The notes beneath the pieces were generated by a model. It did not search any database and was not told the DNA's origin. It was given only the letters and a program-made list of their open reading frames with translations. Below are positions 18,014 through 27,658 of a stretch of 64,000 nucleotides of DNA, piece after piece. How positions within the stretch are numbered: the stretch's first letter is position 1; each line of letters begins with the position of its first letter. The DNA is taken from assembly GCA_028819195.1 (NCBI GenBank), contig JAPPMF010000005.1, forward strand, positions 1 through 64,000. The letters are read 5' to 3'. A program made the position numbers and the translations under genes. This stretch comes from Bin55 sp028819195 (GTDB lineage: Bacteria; Pseudomonadota; Gammaproteobacteria; Pseudomonadales; Azotimanducaceae).

Positions 18014-18810
18014 TGAACAAGCTATATCACTTCATTGAAAGGAAACCGAGGCAATGTAATCACATTAGTGAATGTACAAAAGTGGACACTCGCAGAGGGA
18101 ACAAAATTACTGTTTCTGTGGGCTCTATTGGTATGCGATTCACTCACGATCGCATTTAGCGACCGACTTAAGCAACGCAACGACGAAAACTTTTTCAAAT
18201 CGTTTGAACGATCATGTATCCGGTTCGAAGAGAGTATACATTCTATGATTGAGTTAGAAATTTCACCAAGGCAGTGTTTTTCGAACCAGTTAGTCACAAC
18301 TCTGTAAATCGCGTCGAACGAGGTGGCGATTAGTGTGTAAGCCGCCGCGATTTTTCATTAGACTTAGATGAACAAACCTATCTCCCTGTTGGAATCCAAT
18401 ATGGATACGAATCTTCCAGACAGACTAAAGTTTCAAATCTTTGCTTATATTGAAAAGTCATAGACGCGGCCATTCGATACCTTAAGATACGTCCTATATT
18501 GTCGTGCCGCACGGAATTGCGGAGTGGGTGTGCTAGATTCTTGAAAACATCATCGACGAGTTCGAGGGATCATTTTCAACCATCAATGTGGTTTTACTGC
18601 ATTCAGAGTGTACTACTCTTCCTATTTAGCCGTTGGCAAACTGAATCAACGTACCGAGATCTCCGATCTCTTAACGAGTCTCCAAGACACGAGAAAAACG
18701 CGAAGACACTACTTCGGGACAATTGGCGAAAGCACTGTTGAACTCTCAGAGATTAACTGGTCAATAACACTAAATAATTCACGATAATGAACTATTCTCA
18801 AATTCAGATA
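18014..18810. other. Region without a convincing gene; possible decayed coding sequence
   Basis: No ORF here has family support. Short plus-strand frames have protein-like composition but stop quickly: a 90-codon TTG-started frame at 18035-18307 with one hydrophobic stretch, a fragment reading ILENIIDEFEGSF around 18540-18630, and a 59-codon GTG-started frame at 18608-18787 reading YLAVGKLNQRTEISDLL. The last ends 23 bases before a strong terminator on the same strand, which implies that something here is or was transcribed. I take it as a possible gene relic or an unannotated small RNA/ORF. Confidence 0.3.
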
Positions 18811-18847
18811 AATGCTTGATTTGCACTGGTAAATCAAGCATTTTTTA
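18811..18847 (+). terminator. Rho-independent terminator
   Basis: A 12-bp perfect stem (AATGCTTGATTT/AAATCAAGCATT) with an 8-base loop is followed directly by a T-run (TTTTTTATT counting the last two stem bases). This is a canonical plus-strand terminator, but no confident plus-strand gene lies upstream of it. Confidence 0.85.
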
Positions 18848-19078
18848 TTGCACAAACGATCTTGTGGAGTTTATAGTGCCGAGAACTCATAAGATTTCAT
18901 GCATTAATCAGAGAATAAACGCAGATACCTCCATTAAGTGACCAAAATTAATGTCGATTGGGACACCTACGAACCAAATCGTTATAGATAGAGTAAAATC
19001 AAACTGGTACGATAACAATTTCTCAAGGCCTAGTGGAATTTCTTGGAATATTCGATTTCTAGATCAAGCGTATACAGT

Positions 19079-21502
19079 ATGAAGTTCATTTCGACTGCGT
19101 CTTTTGCCCTCATTCTATTTGGACTTGCACTTACCAGTTGTACACAGATTCAACTAGAGGTCAGAGTCAAGAATGAGAGTTTTAGCCAAGGAGAAGTTTG
19201 GGTCGGCGTTTTTCCACATGGGATCACAACGACATTGGATCTAGACAAATGGAAACATGAAGTTTCTCGCAACTTCTCGATAGTTGTTCCTACTCCAAAC
19301 GAAAGTTCATCCCTAGTCTTTTTACAAAAAGACTACGAACCGATTGTGGTACCACTCACATTGGAACGTGTGAAAACTGGTATCGATTTGGAATTTTCAG
19401 AAGGGATTTCCATAGGTGGTAAGGTTACCTCTACCGACGGTCAAGCAATCAAAGCCGGTACCGTGTCTATAAACAATTTTCACGGTTTCAATTTCCCTTT
19501 ACCCGATCCTAATCTGCTGTCATGGGTAGTCAATGAAAACGGCACCTATGAGATCAGTGGACTGCCGTCTGGATCCTACACACTAACAGCGACCGCGGCT
19601 AACTTCATGCCAGCAAATGCCAAGGTAGATTTAGCGGCGAATAATCAAATCTACGAGACAAACTTTCGGTTAACAAAAGCCACTTTCGTTGAGGGACGTG
19701 TTTTTGATCGGCATGGGTCTTCAGTACAAGCAAATATAGAAATAGTCGTAACGTCCGAAGAGTATCAGACTAACGACATAAGTACAGATTTTGATCAAGA
19801 AAACAACTTTCGCATCGGTCCTTTTGTTCACGGGAGTGGAGTTGAACTGACCGTGGTGGATACTTTCGGTAGACGGTCCAATCCAGTAGTGGTAGAAGCT
19901 CCGGCTGACAATGTCAAGTTGTATCTTCAAAATCTTGTGAAAGTTATTGCCACTGTCGAAAACTTTGACACAGGTGAGCCAATAGAAAACATCGTTTATA
20001 AACCACATTATGGTCATTTGCTACCGATACGTCCTTTAATCCATACGTTTACACCAGAGGGGCGATTGGAAATCGAATTACATGAACTAATGCCAGGGCT
20101 AGAAATTCGCACACTCGGATATGCATGGTGGGGTATTGAATTTCCAGACATGACAGGTCGCGAATATTTTGACCTAGGAACGATCAAACTTGAACCAGCT
20201 CGTACAGTAAGGGGTAGAGTCACCTGCAAACATACTGGTGAACCGCTCAAAGGGGCGGGGTTACATGCATGGGTAGGAGGTTCATCCATAGCAAGAAACT
20301 TCGCACACTATGACGTACATTCCGTAACCGCGGCTAACGGAGAGTTTCAGATAACGGGATTTCCTGCAACGAGTGCAAGAACGCTAAATGTTGGTGCAAG
20401 CGGCTACCAACGTCAAAGTATCCGCATCAATGACACAGAGACCTACCAGGAAATTGAGCTAGAGTTGAAGCCAGAAGAAGTGACGGGTAGTATTAGTGGT
20501 AAGGTCGTATCTCTGGAAGGTGTACCGTTGTTTGACGCGTTTGTAGGATTTTCATATCGTGGTACGAGAACCGACGAGGACGGAAATTTCTATTTCGATA
20601 GTGTTAGCGGTAAGGTAGATACAAAAATTAAAGCCATTGCTGAGAATAGAGGCAGATCTAAAATTCTTGAGGTGACTGTCGAACCTGGGGAACACGTCAG
20701 AGATTTCTCGTTAGTGATTACGGAAATTGGTCGTGTTCATGGACAAGTACAAGGTCTCATTGAGGGCGAAAGTGCGAGAATCGTCGTGCACCCAGACTCT
20801 TTCGAGACAGGCTTTTATGACAATGCGGAATCAAATGGTCCCTATGAAGTACTAGGACTATCCGTCGGTGAGCATGTAATCTCTTGTACAACGTCCATGA
20901 GACGTCGATTGACGAGAACGATCGAAATCGACGAAACCACGGATACTAGACTTGATTTCATCTTTGCTGACGCGGAACGTCCGTCTGCACAAGTCTCTTC
21001 GCTTTCGGGTCGAATTGTTGCTGCGGGTCATCCGATCCCCTATATTCAGGTGGAAATCGTACCATATGACGACTTTCTCACAGAAGCTCGCGCACTATCT
21101 AAAGGTGACGGGACGTACAACATTAAAGGACTTCAGGCAGGTCCTTACCACATCAAAGTCGATGGAATGCCGCAACATGTGCATGTTGAAGGAGACACAA
21201 AACTTGATTTTGACTTAGGTCCGCATGAGATATCAGGTCAGATCAAATCTACCTCCTCAGTGTTAGATGTGGGAATTTATCTGACAGGGGACAACCTGAG
21301 AGTCTGGAGACTACACGACCGGGTTGATGCTGGAGGTATCTATCGTTTTCGTGGACTAACGGACGGGACTTATGAACTTCGGACAGAAAACGACAGATTC
21401 GAGGAGACGATTCACCAAATCAAAATTGATTCTTCCGTTCAAAACTTCGACATTGTTCTGGAACCAATCGATTCGGAACAGATGGTTGAAAACAATAAAT
21501 AG
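19079..21502 (+). CDS. Large lipoprotein with about seven carboxypeptidase-regulatory-like beta domains
   Basis: The exact function is unknown. The start at 19079 gives MKFISTASFALILFG and a lipobox (LTSC), so a lipid-anchored exported protein of 807 residues is predicted. The TTG at 19043 would add 12 residues ahead of the signal peptide and is less likely. The mature protein is built from repeated beta-sandwich units of the CarboxypepD_reg type, each with a G-x-V start, a (D/N)-G-x-(Y/F) turn and a GLPSGSYTL-like end. Units begin near GGKVTSTDG, EGRVFDRHG, RGRVTCKHTG, SGKVVSLEG, GQVQGLIEG, SGRIVAAGH and SGQIKSTSS. A same-size paralogue lies at 27659-30079. Such domains usually serve adhesion, scaffolding or carbohydrate contact at the cell surface. 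Confidence 0.85.
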   Translation: MKFISTASFALILFGLALTSCTQIQLEVRVKNESFSQGEVWVGVFPHGITTTLDLDKWKHEVSRNFSIVVPTPNESSSLVFLQKDYEPIVVPLTLERVKTGIDLEFSEGISIGGKVTSTDGQAIKAGTVSINNFHGFNFPLPDPNLLSWVVNENGTYEISGLPSGSYTLTATAANFMPANAKVDLAANNQIYETNFRLTKATFVEGRVFDRHGSSVQANIEIVVTSEEYQTNDISTDFDQENNFRIGPFVHGSGVELTVVDTFGRRSNPVVVEAPADNVKLYLQNLVKVIATVENFDTGEPIENIVYKPHYGHLLPIRPLIHTFTPEGRLEIELHELMPGLEIRTLGYAWWGIEFPDMTGREYFDLGTIKLEPARTVRGRVTCKHTGEPLKGAGLHAWVGGSSIARNFAHYDVHSVTAANGEFQITGFPATSARTLNVGASGYQRQSIRINDTETYQEIELELKPEEVTGSISGKVVSLEGVPLFDAFVGFSYRGTRTDEDGNFYFDSVSGKVDTKIKAIAENRGRSKILEVTVEPGEHVRDFSLVITEIGRVHGQVQGLIEGESARIVVHPDSFETGFYDNAESNGPYEVLGLSVGEHVISCTTSMRRRLTRTIEIDETTDTRLDFIFADAERPSAQVSSLSGRIVAAGHPIPYIQVEIVPYDDFLTEARALSKGDGTYNIKGLQAGPYHIKVDGMPQHVHVEGDTKLDFDLGPHEISGQIKSTSSVLDVGIYLTGDNLRVWRLHDRVDAGGIYRFRGLTDGTYELRTENDRFEETIHQIKIDSSVQNFDIVLEPIDSEQMVENNK

Positions 21503-21773
21503 TGCTGACTAAATGGATACTAGATTGTCAAGAAACTCCGGTCTATACAAGTAGGTAAGTCATTTCGAAATAGCAACGAAGATCGAGAGACAACACCATG
21601 AACGGTCAAAACTCTTTTTGAAGCTATATCCGAAATCCAGAATCGAATAAACCGTTGAAGAATGAAAGTTAGAGCAACCGTGGTAATTCCTAATTCGAAT
21701 GCAACAAGGCAGATTTTTGGGAAAGATAACCTCCATTGACTCGTATACAGATACGTATGCGGAGGAATAGATT

Positions 21774-23213
21774 ATGTCCTACAACGAAATGAAACGTTAT
21801 TCAAACGCAGGTTTAGTACACAGTAGCACTAGTCGTCGATTACGGTATATTTTCCTATTTTCTTTGGTGTTGCTGGGAGTCCTAGGTTGGACAGAGGCTG
21901 AGATACCTGAAGAAACTGTTACCGACTTCTTTCAAGGCACCTTTGAAGAAGCATTGGAACACGCCAAAGACGAAGGGAAGTTGGTTTTACTAGAGGGTGC
22001 ATATGGGAAGCGGTCTTGGTGTGGTACCTGTATCGCGATGCAAGAAACCGTGTTTTCGTCAGCAGAAGTCAAAGAGTTCTTAAATAGCCGTTTTGTCAAA
22101 CATCAGGTGTTCGTGCGCGAAAACAGATGGCAGGATCAGGATTCGGAGATTGCTTCCAAGTATAAGATCACACGCTATCCTACATACATTGTCATTGACT
22201 CAGACGGTAAGGAGTTAAGTCGTGTGTACCTCGATTCTGCCATAACCAACGAACAGTTTATCGACTTAGTTGGTCAAATGATTGGCGAATCGCAGTCCGA
22301 TTTCGACACACTTCAAAACAGGTACGATCAAGGAAATTGATCTCCAGATTTCATTCAAGAGTACTTGAAGGCAGCTGTCGTGCACTACATACTAGGCAAT
22401 AAACAATCGTTTAGTGGTGCCCATGAACTACTTTCCCAACACCTAGATGAACGTCGGCAATTTAGAAGTATTGCTGCGGGATACTTCAACAGTAGACCCT
22501 TCGATGAATTACTAATTCCTACCGATATCTACTTGGTGCTACATTTCAAAAATAGAGTCAAGACAGGGGACAAATTAGTCGAATATGTAATGAACAACTT
22601 TGACTCCGTCTTAGAACACATTTCAATTTCAGCAATCAGTCAATTTGTATTAAATGCTATGTCCATTAAATTCAGAGACCTCGCAGTTAATAGAGACGAC
22701 CAGTATCTTACCTACTACGAAACTCTCAACGATTCTTTCCCACAGGTAACGAACTATGTACAGCTTCGAGCAGTGCGATTTTCTAATCCTATTTTTAATG
22801 AGCAAAGTTATTTGGATTGGACTTATCTACGTGCAAATGCAAAACGTTCGAGTGAGGGAACGTTAGTCCTTCGACAGGTTGATTACGAAACACTGTATAA
22901 ACATTACTCAAAACGGCTTTCGGACACCTCTGCAACTATTACCGCAGCAGAATTCAGCCATGTGGCGGGCCTTTTTGGACTGTCTAGCAGTCTCAGACAT
23001 AAGAAATTCGCACTCGACAGTGCGAGGAAAGCAACCCAATTGTTTCCGAAAGAACCCTGGTATTCTCATAAAGTAGTGGACTTGTTGAGAGAGACCGGCC
23101 AACAGGACGAAGCGCTCTTAACTGTCAGGGATTACGTTTCACGTTTGTCAGATTCTGATGAAGACCTAAAACTATTAGAAAGTTTTTTGCAACTCCTAGG
23201 AGCAACAAATTAA
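21774..23213 (+). pseudogene. Thioredoxin-like exported protein interrupted by an in-frame TGA
   Basis: The frame runs from an ATG with a good ribosome-binding site (GGAGGAA) through an N-terminal membrane/signal segment, then a thioredoxin fold with the active-site pair in WCGTCIAMQE, cis-proline region RYPTYIVID, and ends at TGA 22338-22340 (188 residues). The same frame continues without any break for 291 more codons to 23213, starting SPDFIQEYLKAAVVHY. In homologues of this thioredoxin plus helical-tail arrangement the corresponding text is G-(N/D)-R-S-P-(E/D)-F, so TGA sits where an Arg codon (CGA) is expected. The tail resembles a TPR-like helical domain. A nonsense mutation or sequencing error is likeliest; readthrough is possible. 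The TTG at 22365 has no ribosome-binding site, so the tail is unlikely to be a separate gene. Confidence 0.8.
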
Positions 23214-23296
23214 ATGATTGATTACTTTCAATTCAAGAATTTGGATGCTCTCAAGCAATTTGGGTCTGAGCAAGTAATCTATGTGAGGGAACCGTC

Positions 23297-23637
23297 TTGA
23301 TATTTCGAATTTTCTCAAAAAGCTTTATCAAAATAGTAATCGTTTTAATCCCAATTGTGTTTTTTTACACAGCTTGTTCGCGACCACAAGTATCCTGCGA
23401 AGAAGCCACAAGCAGTGCCAAATTGATCAAGAAGAACACAAACAGGCATGTACTGACAGTTACTGGGCTATTGCTAGCGCCGAACCTGGAATATTAGAAG
23501 GATCAGTCGAAAGTCAGGATAGGATTGACGAATTTTGGGAAGAATATGAGGAATGTGTAGCTCTAGCTCCAAGTTGCGAAGAAGAGAAAACGGCTATGGA
23601 ATCGGCATGTGACGAGAAAGTTGATACTGATAGTTAA
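23297..23637 (+). pseudogene. Small Cys-rich lipoprotein, frameshifted
   Basis: The function is unknown. Translation probably starts at TTG 23297, six bases after GAGGGA. It encodes a signal peptide with lipobox YTAC, followed by SRPQVSCEEATSSAK. The frame then degenerates, while the next frame gives a convincing acidic Cys-containing protein (IDQEEHKQACTDSYW to the stop at 23637). Adding one A to the AAA run at 23420-23422 joins the two into a 113-residue lipoprotein with four cysteines after the lipobox. It lies 83 bases after the thioredoxin-like gene and may be its partner. Confidence 0.65.
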
Positions 23638-23799
23638 ATCCACAAGAGTATTGCTTTATATCTACGACTAACATTTAATCGTTGGCATTTGGTTCATGAG
23701 ACTCTCTTAGAGTATCCTTTTGAACAATAGTTTCTGAACTGATCAGAATTCGGCTATCCCACATATCTCTCAATTCTGTCGTGTTTTGACAAAATCGCT

Positions 23800-25164
23800 T
23801 TAATTCCCCGACATCGTGTTGGGCAACCACAACACAATCCCCGGGAACGCCAACAAAATCGCTACGGTAGCAATGTCTGCGACAAAAAATGGCAACACTC
23901 CTTTATAGACATCCTGTAACGGAATTGCCATTGAGTGCCCTGTTGTCGTACTCAACTCCCGCGACACTCCAGCAACCACAAAACAATTCAACCCAATCGG
24001 CGGAGTTATCAAACAAATTTCCGCCATTTTCACCACGATTATTCCAAACCAAATCGGATCATAGCCCAATGCAATCACGGCCGGAAAAACGACCGGTAGA
24101 GTCAGGATTAACATTCCGATTGCATCCATAAACATACCCAAAATTGCATACGCTAACAGTATGCAAATCATGATGAGTAACGGTGATACATCTAACGACA
24201 CAATCCAACTTGTGAAGGTTTCTGGGAGAGTGGCAAAACCTAAAAAACGTACAAAAATGAACACTCCCCAAATCAAGGTAAAAATCATGACCGTCAGTTT
24301 CGCGGTTTCCATGAGTGTTTCGCGCAGATTGCTACGAAAGTCTTTGAATGAACCATGGAGGAAAGATTTGCCAACAAATATCACAAATACGATGGCTGCA
24401 CCCAACGCTCCTGCTTCGGTAGGGGAGGCAAAACCTGTATATAACGCACCAAATATAGTTAGTACGACCAGAACGATTGGTAATACTCCCGGTAAGGAAA
24501 CAAAACGTTGTTTCCAAGTCACATCAGTGATAGATCGTCCTAACTCAGGTTTGACGCAACACATAGACACAATTAATATCACATAAACTAATACTGATAC
24601 TAGTCCGGGTAGCAGACCAGCGAGTAAGAGTTTGCCGACCGATTGTTCGACAATGATTGCATAGACCACCAAAATCGCCGACGGTGGAATAAGAGATGCA
24701 AGTGTCCCTCCAGCAGCAATCACACCAGCCGTTAAGCTAGGCTTGTATCCGTGTCTCAACATGTCCGGAATCGCGGTACGTGAAAAAACCGCCGCCGTGG
24801 CCGTGGATGCACCGGATACCGCTGCGAAACCAGCACTTGCAAACACTGTTGACACCGCAAGTCCACCTGGTACCCAACCTAACCAACGACGGGCTGCTTC
24901 AAACAATCGTTTAGTTAAGCCAGAATAGAACGCAAGAAAACCAATAAGAATGAAGAGCGGGAGCACCGACAACGTATAAGTCACAGTCTTTGAATGTGGT
25001 ATAGTTCCAACAATGGCTGCTGCAGGACCCCAACCTTTGAGAAGTACTAATCCCGTAAACCCAGCAATTGCGGCCGCAACATAGACGCGCATACCACTGA
25101 GTACTAACACAATCAACAAACCTACGCCGAGCAAGCCAATTGTGAAGTCGTCCAAGGGGGTCAT
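23800..25164 (-). CDS. dctM: TRAP transporter large membrane subunit DctM
   Basis: This is the ion-coupled membrane component of a tripartite periplasmic transporter for organic acids. The 454 residues have about 12 hydrophobic segments and the family blocks GFAAVSGASTATAAVF, AGVIAAGGTLASLIPPS and SPTEAGALGAAIV. The C-terminal segment contains EICLITPPIGLNCFVVAGV, a hallmark of DctM. It follows dctQ with a 4-base gap in the order dctP-dctQ-dctM. The substrate is unknown, though C4-dicarboxylates or other 2-oxo/hydroxy acids are usual. Confidence 0.93.
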   Translation of the reverse strand: MTPLDDFTIGLLGVGLLIVLVLSGMRVYVAAAIAGFTGLVLLKGWGPAAAIVGTIPHSKTVTYTLSVLPLFILIGFLAFYSGLTKRLFEAARRWLGWVPGGLAVSTVFASAGFAAVSGASTATAAVFSRTAIPDMLRHGYKPSLTAGVIAAGGTLASLIPPSAILVVYAIIVEQSVGKLLLAGLLPGLVSVLVYVILIVSMCCVKPELGRSITDVTWKQRFVSLPGVLPIVLVVLTIFGALYTGFASPTEAGALGAAIVFVIFVGKSFLHGSFKDFRSNLRETLMETAKLTVMIFTLIWGVFIFVRFLGFATLPETFTSWIVSLDVSPLLIMICILLAYAILGMFMDAIGMLILTLPVVFPAVIALGYDPIWFGIIVVKMAEICLITPPIGLNCFVVAGVSRELSTTTGHSMAIPLQDVYKGVLPFFVADIATVAILLAFPGIVLWLPNTMSGN

Positions 25165-25168
25165 ATTC

Positions 25169-25786
25169 TTAAGCTAAAGTACTTTGGCTTGATGGTTGGT
25201 CAGAATTCATTTGATCGAGGGGTGATTGCACAATAGGTATAGCAATAGGTGGAACGGTTGGATTCAAGAACATTCGCAAGTAACCAATAAACTGAATACC
25301 TATTCGGAGTAATAGGATCGATAAGGCAACTGGAACCACTAGCTTGGCAGGCCACGTTACAAGTTCGATATTCATCGTACTATCGCCGTATTCGAACGCA
25401 CGTTGAAAGTGTTGGTATGAAGAGGGAATCAAAATCAGTACGATCGCGCCGGCAAGTAATGCACTCATTCCTTCCACAAACCAAAGTAATCGGCCCCGCA
25501 ATTTTGACAAGATGAGTTCCATACGTACATGCGCACCCACTCGTTGCACATAAGAAATCGAGAGTACGGCGAAACCCACCATCGAAAACTCGACAACGTC
25601 ATGAAATCCGAAAGTCGACAACTTGAAAGCCTGAAGGACGATTCCGACAACACCCAAGCACATCAAACCAAAAATCAAAACGCCAGCAAGTATATTTGAC
25701 GCGTTCTCGATCTTGGATAGAAAAGCATCTAGGAACTGCAAAGTTGTTCCTAGACAATCTTGTTTAGCTGTACCCACCGTAGACAC
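25169..25786 (-). CDS. dctQ: TRAP transporter small membrane subunit DctQ
   Basis: This is the four-helix membrane component that joins DctM and helps DctP dock. The 205 residues start at GTG and have four hydrophobic segments. The DctQ-type features are visible: VVEFSMVGFAVLSISYVQRVGAHVRMEL and a later WPAKLVVPVALSILLLRIGIQFI segment. The gap to dctP is 14 bases and to dctM 4 bases, so the three are one operon. The sequence is less conserved than the neighbours, as usual for DctQ. Confidence 0.87.
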   Translation of the reverse strand: MSTVGTAKQDCLGTTLQFLDAFLSKIENASNILAGVLIFGLMCLGVVGIVLQAFKLSTFGFHDVVEFSMVGFAVLSISYVQRVGAHVRMELILSKLRGRLLWFVEGMSALLAGAIVLILIPSSYQHFQRAFEYGDSTMNIELVTWPAKLVVPVALSILLLRIGIQFIGYLRMFLNPTVPPIAIPIVQSPLDQMNSDQPSSQSTLA

Positions 25787-25800
25787 GACGGCGACCTAAC

Positions 25801-26886
25801 CTATTTGTACTCTTTGCCGACTGCTTTGAATACTAGTTCGACAAGTTCCCGCGCATCGAAATCGTCGGAGTTTTCTTCGATCCATTCTTCGATCACAACT
25901 CGACCAAAACGTGCACGGAACTTTTCCAGATCTTCTTCGGAGTATGTAATTTCGGTAAGTTTATCCCGAAGCATTGGAAGATTTTCTGTATCCGCCGTAA
26001 CGTAGGCTTGTCGTTGTTCCTCGATAACATCAGGTTTGATGCGAGCGAGAAGATCACGATATTGTTGTGGTAATTTGTTATAGGCTTCTATTGAGAACAC
26101 GATGGGACAGTCAGCAGTCCCTAGTGATAGATTAGTAGTGAACCAACTAGACACCTCATGAATCCGATAGGAAACATGACTATACGTAAATGGAAACGCC
26201 ACCGCATCGATGGAACCCGTTTGAATACCTGTGTACACTTCTGGAGCAGCCATACCACTAGGGGTCGCTCCTAACTTTTTTAGAACATCGCCAAAACCGC
26301 CAGCAGCACGAACGATCTTGCCTTTCCAATCGTCCAGCGAGAACGGGGCTTCCCCGCGACCCATGACTTCGTATCGAGGTAAAAAGGACGAAGTATAAAT
26401 CATCGCGCCCCAACGTTTGAATTCTTTTTTAACTGGTTCTGTGTCGTATAAGACTTCGCGTACCGCTATCCGATCTTCCCAGTCTCCTAATGGAAGGAAA
26501 GGTAAAGACATAACCATAAGAGCAGGATTTTTCTGAGGGTGGTAAATGTTGCAGATCATCGCTGCTTCGAAGGCTTTGATCGCAATACCGTCCAAATTCT
26601 CTCGAGGTTTTGACAAACCTTCGCCGTAATGGAGTTTGAATTCCCAGTTACCATTCGTGTAAAAATCTAGTTTTTCCGAGATTGAATCAGCAATTTTGGT
26701 CCCAGGTCTAGGACCACCCCATAAGGAAATATTCCACTTGAGTTTTGGTCCTTCGACGAATTCGGTTTCTTCCTGTTGAGTCGTTTCTTGCGCATGCATA
26801 AAACCAGAGGAGACAACCAGAAGGACCGAACACCATACGGTCAAGCTTTTCAACTTCGTGAAAGCCCTATGCCCACGATGAGTCAA
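25801..26886 (-). CDS. dctP: TRAP transporter substrate-binding protein DctP
   Basis: This is the periplasmic solute-binding protein of the TRAP system. The 361 residues start with a signal peptide (hydrophobic LTVWCSVLLVVSSGFMHAQ). The mature protein shows the DctP pattern: an early strand with NISLWGGPRPGTK, GEGLSKPRENLDGIAIKAFEA, a SLPFLPL motif, DWKGKIVRAAGG (arginine of the carboxylate-binding site) and GSIDAVAFPFTY. The start overlaps the apaG stop by four bases. The region resembles DctP types for aromatic or branched acids more than simple C4 acids, but the ligand cannot be assigned. Confidence 0.9.
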   Translation of the reverse strand: MTHRGHRAFTKLKSLTVWCSVLLVVSSGFMHAQETTQQEETEFVEGPKLKWNISLWGGPRPGTKIADSISEKLDFYTNGNWEFKLHYGEGLSKPRENLDGIAIKAFEAAMICNIYHPQKNPALMVMSLPFLPLGDWEDRIAVREVLYDTEPVKKEFKRWGAMIYTSSFLPRYEVMGRGEAPFSLDDWKGKIVRAAGGFGDVLKKLGATPSGMAAPEVYTGIQTGSIDAVAFPFTYSHVSYRIHEVSSWFTTNLSLGTADCPIVFSIEAYNKLPQQYRDLLARIKPDVIEEQRQAYVTADTENLPMLRDKLTEITYSEEDLEKFRARFGRVVIEEWIEENSDDFDARELVELVFKAVGKEYK

Positions 26887-27263
26887 TTCAGAGTCTCATC
26901 TGAAGTTGAGAGGATAAAAGGCGGAATAGGTACATCAAAACGACGTCCTTGAATGTCTTCAAAGGTATAGTGCCCTTCCATTGTGCCAAACGGAGTTTCC
27001 AGGACCGCTCCACTGGTATATTCAAAGGATTCACCTGGTGAGAGAAGCGGGGTCTCGCCTACAACACCGGTACCATCCACTGATTCGACGAACCTTCCAC
27101 CATGTGAAATCTTCCAATGTCGTTCCAATAGTTTCGACAGCGTCGAACTATTGTTGGTAATCTTGATGTGGTAGGCAAAAACAAACCTAAGCTCTTCGGG
27201 ATCTGAGTAGTCTCTCAGGAACGTGGTATTTACATCAACTGCTATGTTTTGTTTTGTCTTCAC
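26883..27263 (-). CDS. apaG: ApaG domain protein
   Basis: ApaG is a small fibronectin-III-like protein linked to Co2+/Mg2+ sensitivity and Ap4A metabolism, with no firmly defined activity. The 126 residues match closely: FVFAYHIKITNNSS near the N-terminus, VVGETPLLSPGESFEYTSG and TPFGTMEGHYTF. The stop overlaps the dctP start (ATGA), so it heads the dctPQM transcript. ApaG more often sits beside ksgA and apaH, so coupling to a TRAP transporter is unusual. Confidence 0.93.
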   Translation of the reverse strand: MKTKQNIAVDVNTTFLRDYSDPEELRFVFAYHIKITNNSSTLSKLLERHWKISHGGRFVESVDGTGVVGETPLLSPGESFEYTSGAVLETPFGTMEGHYTFEDIQGRRFDVPIPPFILSTSDETLN

Positions 27264-27658
27264 TTGTGTCTAACGTTACATCGTTTTCGTTAGGACAATT
27301 TTACCCCAGAGCACAACGTGATTAATCTCGACGATCAGAAAATGTGGAGTTAATTGAGTAGACGAAACTCCCTACCATTGATTTCGCATTGGTCGGACGA
27401 CAACAGTCCGTGAAATCCTGCGAACCACAAAACAGGAAGACAAAATCCTTGTTTGATATATAAAGAGAACAAGCATGCTATCCTTCACAAATCCAACCAT
27501 AATTTAAACCTAAGGGAGATTCCAAACAGACCTTGTGACGATGAATAAGATTAGGTACCTGGTTCAACTTCTGACAGGTTGATTCCATCGATTAAATTGA
27601 TAGTAAAATTAACAAAAGTTCCCTTATGCCAAAGTTCAGTTTTGCGAAAGAGGTTACC
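27264..27658. other. Intergenic region between apaG and the second large exported protein
   Basis: This is a 395-base divergent gap with no ORF of note. It must hold promoters for apaG-dctPQM (minus) and the 27659 gene (plus). A GATAGTAAAAT sequence about 50 bases before the 27659 start resembles GATAGAGTAAAAT upstream of the paralogous gene at 19079, which may be a shared promoter element. Confidence 0.3.

Noticed and set aside
18499..18741. 80-codon plus-strand frame in the 18 kb gap
   Set aside because: Composition is Ser/Arg/Cys-heavy and other frames over the same bases read more like protein; kept only as part of the relic region.
22365..23213. Separate 282-residue gene starting at TTG 22365
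   Set aside because: Same frame as the thioredoxin-like gene, no ribosome-binding site, and text before the TTG (SPDFIQEY) is already protein-like, so it is the second half of one gene.
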